Program-made: the position numbers and the translations under genes
Part shown: positions 19,726-30,270 of the stretch, piece by piece
Position numbering within the stretch: position 1 is the first letter of the stretch
Layout: each line of letters opens with the position of its first letter
The notes under the pieces: model-generated
The model's database searches: none
What the model saw: only the letters and a program-made list of their open reading frames with translations
Told to the model about the DNA's origin: nothing
Source: Larix kaempferi
Lineage: Eukaryota; Streptophyta; Pinopsida; Pinales; Pinaceae
Length of the DNA: 64,000 nt
NCBI GenBank assembly: GCA_027924585.1
Contig: BSBM01000965.1
Span: 1,550,001-1,614,000, forward strand
Direction of reading: 5' to 3'

Positions 19726-21005
19726 ACTGCAATTTCCACACATATATTTGTAAATAAATAAATTGTTGTTTTTTTATTATTTTATTTTCTTTTATGATTT
19801 GATCGGTTTGTTTTTTTTGAAGAACTGTGTACATGAATTAACTTGAGGAGGATCGATAGTGACTGGGCCAGACGATTGCTAGCACCATACGTTTATTTTC
19901 ATGTTATGAATAAGATCCTTGAAGAAAATGAAAAAACTTCAGCTAGCCAAGGATTTTCCTATCTTTGCATTTTTCATAGCTGTGACTCCGTAATATTTTT
20001 CCCATTTTCTCATTTTTCGCAGCTGCGACTCCGCCAAATTTTGCCTATTTTCGCTATTTTGGTAGCTGTGACTCCGTCAAATTTTTCCTATTTCCGTTAT
20101 TTTCGCAGATGTGACTCCGCCATATTTTTCCCATTTTCTCATTTTTCATAGCTGCGAATGCACCAATTTTGCCTATTTTCTGCTATTCGTAGCTATTACT
20201 CCACTATATTTGTCCTATATCCAGCTGCGACTCCACTATACTTGACCTATTTTTCCTATTTTCGCAGCTGTTACTTCTCTATATTTGTCCTATACCCAGG
20301 TGCGACTCCACTGGACCTGGATTATTTTTTCGATTTCCCATCCTTAGTTCCATCAGATTCCTCTTATTTATCAGCTACAACTCCACATGATTCTCCATAT
20401 CTTGAAGAAATGTCGCAGCTAATGACTCAACTGAGCTCCAATTTAGCACTTATTTCATAGCTCTAATCCTAGTCTGCCAAGAATGAAAAATTATTGGACT
20501 TACATTGGTGTCTGTCAGCATGGATGTACTCTCCAACTCATTTGGCAATGGCGAACTCATCATAGCACATGCGCAGTTATGTTTTTATTAATAGATGCGG
20601 TGATGAAGCCGGATCATTGTGTAAAGTTACGGCTTGGCTCATATTGCAAAGGTATGAATTCTAACCATATACATGATTAGGCATAAAAATTAATGTGGCA
20701 ATGATGATTATGCTTTGTCTTTACACCTCGTCAGCAACCCGTACCCACTTAACCGTCAAGGGACCTGTAATAATTAACACTCATATCTATTACAGGATCG
20801 TCACCTTTACCCAATTCGTACCAAACTTGCCAATTATTCCATTTTCCATAAATGTATCACCTTTCTATGGGTTGATAACTGTGCCATATTTCTTGAAACA
20901 CCTAATTCTAACTTCGCTTGTTCGATGAATGTCCGTATGCTGGAACTTCCACGTCCGAATGGCTAATCTCTACATTTTTCATCAGAATTACGAAGGTAAG
21001 GTGAC
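19726..21005 (+). other. Gypsy-1A spacer between integrase and extra ORF
   Basis: About 1.3 kb. It starts with a pyrimidine-rich tract (19762-19820) ending TTTTTTTTGAAG, then a short frame MNKILEENEKTSAS, the CAGCTGCGACTCC repeat array, and spacer sequence conserved in the two other copies (44700-45230 and 49210-49745). No recognised domain. Confidence 0.7.
19960..20330 (+). repeat. Tandem array, unit about 41-47 bp (GCAGCTGCGACTCCGCC)
   Basis: Eight or so degenerate units with core TTTTCGCAGCTGCGACTCCG and ATTTTTCCTATTTTC. GCAGCTGC is palindromic. Equivalent arrays lie at 44190-44570 and 48700-49070, with differing unit numbers. Confidence 0.85.
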
Positions 21006-23607
21006 ATGGGTAATCGATTAAGGCATGAACCTGAGAACACAGAGTCCCTGCATGGTAACACAGAGGTTTTCTCCATCTTTGAAGCAGTCAAGTGTACTGT
21101 ATATTTTCAATGTTTAAATGGTTTTCATACAGAGACAACATTACAGCTCGCTCTTAACCTGACTGATACTCATTCTGAGGTCAAGGGATTGCGCATATAT
21201 GTCACATAAGCAATTGTTGTGAAAGTTATTGGTTTGCCTCAAGTTGGGAGGAGATGTTTTGGACGGAAGGCGCAGAATGCGACTGCAGTGAGGGATTTTC
21301 TTGCAGTTGGTGAGAATGTTTGTCGAAGAGGCCGTGGAATAGCCCTGGAATCATTACTTCGACCCTGGAATCAAGTAGCAATTTTCCTAAGGAAATACAT
21401 CTTCTGTGAAGGCAGGTACATGATTGTCTATCTCTCCGAATTTCCCTTATTATCCCATCTACGCCATGGTAATGTAGTGAACATGTCATTTTATCTTTTA
21501 AAATCCATACATCACATGGTTGTTTATGTCAGAACATCCTGACATCCAATTTCTTCCATCACCAATCATGGCTTAATTAAACTATTAATCTTAAGGTCAC
21601 TAGCACAACAAAACCAGACTTGGGCACAATTTCTTGCTGAGGCCGGGATAATTCGAGAACTTGGATTACAGGTAGGAGGTGTCACAGTAGAGGAAGAGGA
21701 CCGGAGTTCCTCAGATCCATCTGGGGGGAGGGATGGTGTATTAGAAGACCAATTGGAGGATGAAGAGAAGGTATATATGGAGGAAGCTGCGACAACCGCA
21801 AACCCTATTGTAGAATGGGTGGAAAATGAAGCTTTGGTATTGGAAGCTGCAACATAAGCACACCCTATAGAAGAAGTAACATACCCAACATAAATAGCAG
21901 TTGTGGTGGCAGCTGAAGTAGTAGAGATAGAGTCATTAGCAGCTGCAGCAAAGGAAGCTGAGACTAGAGAAGCTGTAGAACCTGCAATAGTGGAAGTTGT
22001 AGCTGCGGAAGTTGCAATAGAAGGGGAATAAGATCAAACAGAGGCAGCGAAAGGAGGAGACATGGAGGTTATGGATGTTGAATCCTCCCTCGAAATTAGG
22101 GGAACCATGATTCAAGGGGAGGAATTCACCCTTGTTGCTGAAAATATCGAGACCGATGTGTCACATAAAAGAAGGAAAACGTCGGAGAATAAGGGCCAGA
22201 CATCCACTCCGATGAAAAAGAGAAGAACACGAGTTGTTACTGCAGCAGAACCAGTACGCAGCGAGGGGCGGCCATCTAGGGTTGTAAAGAAAAGAAGAAC
22301 TAGATCTGTTACAGCAGCAGAGGCAACATGTGCAATCGGCGCAAACATTGAAATTCCCACAGAAGAAGCAGCATGTGCAATTGGGGCAGATATTGAAATT
22401 CCCGTTTTAAACCCCAAATCACCCATTGTTACACAAGAACTTGTTGTAGAAGAACCCCAAATTGAAAATCTTCTTCTTGAGAATGAGATGCTAAAAGAGG
22501 ATGTGCAAATACTTCGGGGTGAATTGGAGAAATGGAAAGAAGCATGTAAGAAGCAGGAAGAAAAGAGTTTGAACACACTAGTGGAGGCTCCAGACTAGAT
22601 AGAGAATTCATCTCTTTTTTTGGGGAATGAAGGACATGAAGAATTGTTATGCCTAGAATGTGGAGATATATTTAAATTGGCAGGTCATAAGGTCACAGTG
22701 CTGGACTTAGCAGCACAAAAATATTCAAAATTAAGGCAAGAGATGGAGGAAGTCCCTACAGTGGACCCAATGGAAGGAAATGAGCCAAAAATAGACATAA
22801 TCCTTGACCTGGATCTAGGAGAAGATGAAGATATGCAATCCCATCCATCGAGGGATACTGAATTATTCGAGGGCCAGTTTCATCTTTCAGGATACATTCA
22901 AGTAACCCAAGAGAAACCTCAGCAACCTAAAAGCACTAAAGTCAGTTCAGAACAGGAGGTTGTTACAAAAGAACCAACACTCCAAGAGCTTGTTACTGAA
23001 GCAACAACTCACACAATAGGTACCCTGAGTAATTTTTAGGATTCTGATGTTGTTACACAAGAACCAACATCTTCAAATCTATTTGTCGAGGCTACAACTC
23101 AAATAGAGGAGAATGAGATTGGAACACGGGAAGGAGGTGATGTTACACAAGAACCAGTACCTTCCGACTTGGTTATGGAAGCTACAACACAAACTGAGGT
23201 AATTGAAACAAGGGATGTTGTCACACAAGAACCAGCATTTCCAATTTGGTTTGTTGATGCAGCCACACAAGTGGAAGCTGCTGTGACTAATGAAGAATAG
23301 TTTCCAATCTGTTAACTCGAGACAAGGCTCCTGAGACACAGGAACAGATGGTCCCAAGTCAAGTTTTGAAAATGGTGCCTGAAACAGAAGAGGTTGAAGT
23401 TCAAGAGATCATTGAAATTAACTCTGATGATGAGAAAGATGCAGAGGATAGAAGGATTTAGCATTTGGAGAAAAATATTTCTTTGTTACAACTTGAGTTA
23501 GCTAAATGTAAGAAACATATTGATTAATGCAAACAAGGGATGGTGCCTCTCTATGAATACAAAAATACTATAAGGGAACTGAGAGAGAAATGGGTTGAGG
23601 AATATCT
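21006..23607 (+). pseudogene. Gypsy-1A extra post-integrase ORF (partial)
   Basis: One reading frame from ATG 21006 (MGNRLRHEPENTESLHGN) with few stops until at least 23039, and the same frame recognisable to 23607. Order: (1) a folded-looking domain of about 190 residues with GFHTETTLQLALNLTD, GLPQVGRRCF, GRGIALESLLRPW, YIFCEGRYMIVYLSEFPLLS and HGNVVNMSFYLLKSIHH; (2) an acidic Ala/Glu-rich segment; (3) basic patches (KRRKTSENK, KKRRTR, VVKKRRTRS) that could be nuclear localisation signals; (4) a coiled coil ENLLLENEMLKEDVQILRG; (5) CLECGDIFKLAGHKV; (6) repeats VVTQEPxxxxLxxEAxTQ. The C-terminal domain is cut off by the tandem-duplication junction. Function unknown. Confidence 0.75.
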
Positions 23608-24213
23608 ATTCTAAAAAAAACAATGAAGAGTCACCGTAAGGATTAGACTGGAAGACTCCCTGGAGGCATTATGGGCATACTATACTACATGGCACAACAT
23701 TATAGGTTTATCCCCATACGAATTAGTGTACGGTAAGAATATTTTCTTTCCAATTTAATTTGAAATTAAAACTCTAAAGACAACCATAGAAGAAAACATG
23801 GATTTGGCATAAGCACAGAGGAATCGATTGAATCAATTAAATGAACTTGACGAGAAGCGCACATCTATTGTGCATCAAACAATGTTAATTCAACAACAAC
23901 ACTCTAAGTGGCATGATAGGTTCATCAAGAAGAAATGTTTTTGTGAAGGAGATTCGGATTTACTGTATGATTCACTGTTTAAGAGGGATTTCAAAGGAAA
24001 ACTGCATACAAGATGGCTAGGACCCTGCCAAATCGACAAGGTGTTTGACCATGGAACAGTCTGTTTGACCACAATTGATGGGAACTAGACACCATCATTC
24101 GCTAATGGTCATCATCTATGACTATATCATAAGCCGATTTTGAAGAACGCATTCATTTCACATGTTGCAGCTGAATCATATTATCAACTAATGCAAGGGC
24201 AGGAATCTCTTTC
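23608..24213 (+). pseudogene. Gypsy-1A second integrase C-terminus
   Basis: A repeat of 19102-19720 starting at TTCTAAAAAAAACAATGAAGAGTC (ILTKIVKS in the intact frame) and running through LNQLNELDEKRTSIVHQ, HDRFIKKKCFCEGDSDLLYD and HTRWLGPCQIDKVFD. It follows directly on extra-ORF sequence (GGGTTGAGGAATATC), marking the join of a 4.5-kb tandem duplication. Several stops are present. It ends by joining the LTR tail at 24214. Confidence 0.88.
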
Positions 24214-24402
24214 AGCCATGCGATGAGTTTGACTGAGCAGATAGGTAGCATAGTTTATCTCAATTTATTCAATCATCTACTTGAATTTTTATGCATAGAT
24301 TGTGCTAAATCCTTTTGAAATAAAAGACCTACCTGGGTTGACAATTTATATTGAGCATCCTGTGTGTTAGTTATAATTGATTAGCATATAGGGTGACCAA
24401 CA
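24214..24402 (+). repeat. Gypsy-1 5' LTR remnant (last 189 bp)
   Basis: AGCCATGCGATGAGTTTGAC to GGGTGACCAACA matches the last 189 bp of the 3' LTR (54661-54849) at equal length. The remaining 1.3 kb of the 5' LTR is missing; the join to copy A falls at AGCC. Confidence 0.9.
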
Positions 24403-24424
24403 TTTTGGCACAGTTGCTGGGGAT
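24403..24424 (+). other. Gypsy-1 primer-binding site
   Basis: TTTTGGCACAGTTGCTGGGG directly after the LTR end. It resembles the complement of the plant tRNA-Asp 3' end (TGGCGCCGTTGCCGGGG) with three mismatches. Minus-strand DNA synthesis would be primed here. Confidence 0.7.
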
Positions 24425-24493
24425 GGTAATTGGTAGACATAGAAAGTAGTTTATTTATTGATTTCATTTTAGTTTTGATTATTTGAAGCATGC

Positions 24494-26655
24494 ATGAATA
24501 CAAGAAGAACAAATCGAGAACCCCCTCAAAATACTAACATTGTAGGTGGAAGAGGTTGTGGCCGTAATCAAGGTTTCGGAATACAGACATATATCAATGA
24601 AACAGTTGATAGAGCTTATTCTTCTACAAGATTACCATGAGCATCTTCAGGAAGAGGAAACTTTGTTCTCCCTAATCTTGACACTTCTACACCAACTATG
24701 GAGAATGCAACGGGACCTTCAACCTCCGTTCCAGAGAAGAAACCTCTTGAAGACAAGGGAAGTGTTGTGGGTGCACCGGATAGAGAGGAGATCTATCATA
24801 TTAATGGGAGCAGAGTAACTAAAGAAGAGTGGTTGGAACATCGCTGAGAAGTAGAATAAGAAAGAAGGCGAGAAGAAGAAGCAAAGGCAGAAGAAGAAAG
24901 AGCGAAAGAAGCATTAAAATTTTGGGTCGACATGGAAAACAGAGAACATGAAGGAAATAATGAGCACAATAATAACAATGAGTAGGAAGTGGAAGATAAT
25001 CAACATGGTGACACTGTTTTCACCCTTGAATTCCCTATCCTCCAAACACTAGGGGAAACTCCTATGAAAAATATTTCACCCTCGGTTCTCCCGAACTTCC
25101 ATGGTAAGTCCTCTGAAGATCCAAATGAATATCTTTTTGAGTTTGACATCCTCTGTCGCAGTTATGACTATACCTCCAGCACGCAAAAACTGAAATTATT
25201 TGCAGCCATTCTAAAAGGAAATGCTCTGCGTTGGTTCATGAGTTTGGGTCATGAGACCATTACTACTTGGGATCAGATAAAACAAACCTTCCTTTAAAAA
25301 TATCAAGAATACTATAGAACCAAATATAGGAAGGAGGAGTTGTTTAAAATGGTCCAGAAGGAAGAAGAAAGCTTGGAAGATTTTGTTGAAAGATTGTTGT
25401 ATAATTTACAGAGGTCTGGTCATACCGAAATAGGAAGAGTTGTACTCAAGATTATCTTACTGCAGGGAATTAGAGAAGATTGCCTAGATATGTTGAATTT
25501 GTTGGGAAAGGGGGATATCTTGAAGGAACTCTTTGAGAATATTTTTGAATTATGTTGAAGGTATTCAAGGGTATCCTCTAGAACCAAAAATAGGGACAAG
25601 GAACGAGATCAAGATGTCTTCACTAGGACACATAAGTCAGCTAGTGGAGGAGCCACTCAAGTAGAAATATGCAACCTTCTGGAGAATTTTAAAATAGATA
25701 TGATGAGCTCCATTTACTCATAATTGGATGTCTTCAGAGAAAAACAAAGGCAAGCATTAGAATATCTGGTACGTGGTGTATTATGTGCGAAATGCAGAAA
25801 GAATCGCCCACTGAAGGAATGCCCGCTTGACAAGGTGGAGGTATTTCGGATATGTGAATTGGATCATGATACCAAGGAATGTCCCTCATTGCCTAAAGTC
25901 AAAGCAGTCCTGTAGGAATCTACTTGAGATGTGAATCAAGATAATTTTATTTCTCAAAAGAAGCCTTGGCAGCCTCGGAATCAAGGTATGAACTCAGATC
26001 CATCACCTTTTTAGAATAATATGAATGGTATGAATAATATGAATAATATGAATAATATGCATCCACAATTCTCTTCACATTATTCTAAAAACCAATGGCA
26101 TCCATCTCAAACTTCAATGCAAAATCCTAACCCCTGGACGCCATGGGGACAACAATCAAACCAACAAGCTCCCTGGTCTCCCAACTGGAGAAATTCCTAC
26201 CCAGGAAACAATTTTCCTCATCACCAGACTCCTTATCAACAGTATCCTCCTCAACAGTACCCTTTTCAACAGTATCGGCAGCCACAACTGCAACTCCAAA
26301 ACAACGTTGCACCTATGAATGTACCACTATGACCACAGGTTCCTGCACAACCTAACCCCAATCCGAATAATAAAGCAGTTAATCAATTTGAGACAGTCAA
26401 CATGCCTACTTATTCCATTTCCCAAATTCCATGCAATGACATACATTTACGATTAGGGAGGGTAGTGGAACCTATTGTCATTGAGGATGTTCCATCGTCT
26501 GTGACCGAAGAGAGAATGGATCAACAATTAGAGAATTCAGTCAACACATCAATCCCCATCATTGAGGATGCTAAAATTGATACAGAAACACTAGCTGAGA
26601 CACACGACGAAACACAGCCTACACAACTGATAAGAGAACCACGATATCCTAAATG
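24494..26655 (+). pseudogene. Gypsy-1 gag
   Basis: Start at ATG 24494 (MNTRRTNREPPQNTN). After several stops come the acidic/Arg-rich helix EVDNEHNNN-type region and the retrotransposon gag core (24989-25560): LPNFHGKSSEDPNEYLFEFD, KLKLFAAILKGNALRWF, LEDFVERLLYNLQRSGH. Two degenerate zinc knuckles follow (CAKCRKNRPLKEC without its His; FRICELDHDTKEC with the first Cys replaced by Phe). A Gln/Asn/Pro-rich tail (26021-26332, MNGMNNMNNMNNM) and a linker to the protease complete it. Multiple stops; non-functional. Confidence 0.88.
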
Positions 26656-26775
26656 ATTGGACCTATAAAAGATAGTGGAACAACCTCGGTTCAATATATT
26701 AGGGGAACTAAAGAACTTATATGTCAAAATCCCACTGTTACAAGCCCTCCATGACATGCCCATATATGCCAAGAC

Positions 26776-28534
26776 TGTAATGTCCCCTTCCCTTAATCCT
26801 GTGCAAGGAAGGAAACTTTAACCAAACTACCGGGCTTATTGGCAAAACTCAGACCCATTCAATTTCTTTGGAAATGCAAGGTTAAATAAAACTTGTGCAT
26901 ACCTATTCATACTCAACAAGCACAATAGAATTAAACACTATGTATGCACACAGTTTCATTATGCAATCAACATGTAAACAACAGTCATTAATTAAGACAT
27001 TGTAGAACATGGGATTAATACAACTCAATTAGGAAACACAGCAGAATAACCATAATAACATACAAGCATAAGGAGATGCTTGAGCCTATTTCCTTTAGGC
27101 AGAATAGTGAAACAATCACATAATAATCAATCCCATTCTCATGCTATGCATAGGCATTATACCAACTAACTTAAGATAATCATTTCATCCAAGTAACATG
27201 AGTCATTTAACATACAGGGAAAACCACAAAATGAACATCATTCAAACCACATAGAATACTTATCTTTGAGATGAAGTTGTCCAACAACTGGCTATGTGAG
27301 AGCAACATTCCACCCAACCATAGATCTCTATCTAGCCTCTATTCTTTCAGTTGAGAGATCACCCTCGAGCTTGGCTGTGTATCCACTAAGGAGGAACTAG
27401 ATGGGCTCACTCACAACCATGGGTTCACTCAAATGGTCATGCTAAGCCAACACCCAGTTGGGTTTATCAAGCATACAAGAAGATAGAGGAGGGTAATGTT
27501 AAGCCAGTGAGCTCAATAGCAGAGCTACATGCATCCCAAATGAACTCAACAGTCAGGCTCCCACATTAACTACCACATCCAACACAAGGAAGGTCCCCTT
27601 CTCTGCTACACAGTCCCTCAGGAAACTTTTCCCTCCAGTGCTCTTCAGGATGGGCATAGGAAGGTCCAGCTGCTAGCTTCCTGAGACTTCATCCTTCACT
27701 AGGTTTATCAAGCAAACCCAACCTCTGCTCAATCATTCACACTTGGATTTCTCATAATTCTGTCACAAAATAACCCAAATCCGTCACTGGTTTTCTGGGC
27801 TGCAAAAACTGGGTTTTTCTATGGATTTCGGGGTAGCTAATTCTCCCAAATTCGCCCCAAGGTTCATACCTATGGATCCCCCATTGGATTTCACTGTCAA
27901 ATACCGAATTTGGGCATTTTTGGCTCTTCAAAACGTGGGTTCTTGCACAGTTGCGATTTCTGATTTCTTACACTACTAGGAATTCATTTTGGATGGAAAA
28001 TGATGTTGGTAACTTCCACAATGGAATGGGGATGAGGAAGAAGCAATCCCCATGAGGTAGAGTGACTTGTGGTACAAGAAAACAGAGCCCATACTTTGCC
28101 ATACGAATTTTTGAGCTGTCCATGCTCCATTAAATCCATGGACTGTTTTCTTCAACCACTTCCTTACAACAGAATTAAATGTCAGCAAGGAAAGTCAAAT
28201 GGTTTCTCAAGGTGACATGTGGCAGCTTATGGTTCAATCCCACAACCTCTCACCACTCCCTAGTGGATACACATGGCCCCTTCTCATTTGTTGCCTCCAT
28301 AGCCAGTTTTGGTATTTTATTGCTTGATGTTTATTTACATCATTTTTACAATGTTCCATGGCTAAATAGCACATGGGTAACATAATGTCCAATGCTTTCC
28401 CATTTTAAATAAAATACGAACCTACACTAGCAGGGCCTTGGCCTTGAGCTCCACGCTAGGTAAACATACATCACATGTATACAATATTTACATTGAAAAC
28501 TAATATATCCTAAGGGTCAAAATGGGGTATTACA
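26776..28534. repeat. Solo LTR inside Gypsy-1, TSD AAGAC
   Basis: 1759 bp from TGTAATGTCCCC to GGGGTATTACA, flanked by AAGAC at 26771-26775 and 28535-28539. Removing it and one AAGAC rejoins the Gypsy-1 frame (IYAKTVRDLCVKK). There is no internal region, so the parent element was lost by LTR-LTR recombination. The ends are near-palindromic, so orientation is uncertain; TGTAATACCCC on the minus strand is the more usual gypsy LTR start. No gene inside. Confidence 0.92.
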
Positions 28535-29056
28535 AAGACCGTTAGAGATCTATGTGTAAAAAAACTAGGATGAAAGCCCTAGGATCCTCCCACTGTCCAT
28601 GTATTGGAAAAAATATCTGAATTAATAATGGGTAAGACTCCTTTCGCTAAATACAATGATCCTGTAAATCGTACTATTATAGTTCACATAGTACACACTC
28701 ATATACTGACTATCTTGGTAGATTTAGGTGTAGCTATCAATGTTATGACCATCGAAACTGTGAAAAAATCAGGACTCACTAATCTTCGGCAAACTCCTAC
28801 CATTTTAGAACTTGTTGATAGATCAACAAGCAAACCTGAGGGAATCCTGGAAGATCTTGTAGTCTCTGTCGATTCATGGGAATACCCTACGGAATTCTTG
28901 GTTTTACAACCTAAGTCACAGCTGGGGGGACACCCGCTGATCCTAGGAAGACTATGGTTAGCCACGCCAGATGCTTGCATCAGCTGTCGGTCGGGGTCCA
29001 TGAATATCTCAGACGGGACTAACATTAAAAGCTTGACTTTATACCCTCCAGCCTGA
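28535..29056 (+). pseudogene. Gypsy-1 protease
   Basis: Frame VRDLCVKK, then stops, MGKTPFAKYNDPVNRTIIV, the active-site strand TILVDLGVAINVMTIET, TILELVDRSTSKPEGILED, VSVDSWEYPTEFLVL, GGHPLILGRLWLATPDA. The DLG form of the retropepsin triad, here DLGV in place of DLGA/DLGS, is known from Athila-like elements. It is open from 28604 to 29056. Confidence 0.88.
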
Positions 29057-29722
29057 CCAAGCTTAGAAGCTAAAGCTCCACTTTGGGTGGATCAGGAGGA
29101 CGAAGAAGGCATTCAACCATTATTAATGATAGGGAGAGCCTTACCTTTAAGGATGAAATAGAGGACGACACTATTAATAGTTTCATCAGTGAGCCCACAT
29201 CTGTCACTAAAAATGCCTACCAAATTCTGAACAGTACCTTAGATGAAACAAAACAAGAAAATCTAATAGAAGAGACTCTAGTCAGTGATGCCAATATACT
29301 TCCAGTACTTAAAAATTCGAAAAGTATTCTAGTGGAAATTGAGCCGAGAAAAACATTGAACATTAACCCGAATCTTCGCCCAATGAGCTGGAACGCATGA
29401 TCACTTTGCTGAATAAACATAGGGGATCTTTCGCATGTCAATACACATATATGAAGGGTGTCCCCTCCAATCTGTGTACCCACCAAATTTACATCAAAAG
29501 CGACTCCAGGCCAGTGTGCCAACCACAACGAAGGATGAACCCAAATTTAAGGGACATAGTGAAGGAATAAATCCAAAAACTTTTGGAAGCAGGATTTATA
29601 TACACAATTTCAGATAGCAAGTGGGTTTATCCACTCGTGATCATACCAAAAAAGAATGGGAAATGGAGAGTATGTGTATATTATAGAGAATTGTAAAGAA
29701 ATGCAGAAAGACCACTTTCCCC
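29057..29722 (+). pseudogene. Gypsy-1 protease-RT linker and RT N-terminus
   Basis: Linker 29083-29400, then RMNPNLRDIVKE, a stop, IQKLLEAGFIYTISDSKWVY, PLVIIPKKNGKWRVCVYYRE. This is the fingers part of a Ty3 RT. It breaks at DHFP (29722), where Copia-2 inserted, and continues at 37150. Confidence 0.88.
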
Positions 29723-30253
29723 TGTTGAAATATTGTAACTTCAAAGAATATTATATTTGTATATTATTTATTCCGGAGATGTTCCATACCTACGATGTGA
29801 TTATACTATAAATCCGGAGATGTTTATTCCTCCGAGTTGGGTGTGGTAACTAGGGTTATTAGACCCACCATGTGGGGGTCGGCCCAGTTAGTTATAATGG
29901 GGTATTTAACCTAATGGTTAAATACGAGCCTACATGTACTTGTGTAAAATACATATCAGAGTAGTGTATAAATAGAGGAGGTGTGTTCCTCATTTGATAC
30001 ACTCACTCACTTGAGGATAGCACACTTGTGGAGGAGGAGATCATGTCTCAGGGTTTCATCTTTGTATATTGTTGGTCATCTATATTGAGGAAGCTTTGCT
30101 GGGTTTTCTACCCCATGAGGGTTTCCCAGGATAAATCTCTGTCTCTTGTGTTTATGCTGTGCTTGTTGTTTCTTCAGTGATCCTATATATTCTATTATTG
30201 TGAAATGGAATGTAATGCTGCTATTTTCTGTCTTAGCATATTAAATCTTAACA
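29723..30253 (+). repeat. Copia-2 5' LTR
   Basis: Starts TGTTGAAATATTG and ends TTAAATCTTAACA. By eye there are 8 substitutions against the 3' LTR, and it lacks 21 bp present there around 36909-36930. TATA box at 29967-29974 (TATAAATA). Confidence 0.95.
29967..29974 (+). promoter_or_regulatory. Copia-2 LTR TATA box
   Basis: TATAAATA followed by GAGGAGG, at the same LTR position as in the other copia LTRs; transcription of the element would start a few dozen bases downstream. Confidence 0.6.
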
Positions 30254-30270
30254 TGGTATCAGAGCTAGCC
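30254..30270 (+). other. Copia-2 primer-binding site (initiator Met type)
   Basis: TGGTATCAGAGCTAGCC directly after the LTR. TGGTATCAGAGC is complementary to the 3' end of plant initiator tRNA-Met. Confidence 0.9.

Larger units (their letters stand above)
18020..24213 (+). mobile_element. Gypsy-1 copy A: duplicated 3' half
   Basis: RNase H, integrase, spacer array, extra ORF and a second integrase C-terminus, collinear with 42247-48440. It ends at 24213, where it joins the last 189 bp of the Gypsy-1 LTR. It shares the internal tandem duplication and the Gypsy-3 insertion with the main copy, so it arose after both events. Confidence 0.9.

Noticed and set aside
20158-20460. Tyr/Phe/Ser-rich frame of 100 codons
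   Set aside because: Reads through the degenerate CAGCTGCGACTCC repeat array; different frames are open in different copies.
22112-22576. Minus-strand frame of 154 codons opposite the extra ORF
   Set aside because: Shadow of the sense frame; Ser/Phe/Leu-rich complement of Glu/Lys codons. Equivalent shadows at 46338-46838 and 51072-51539.
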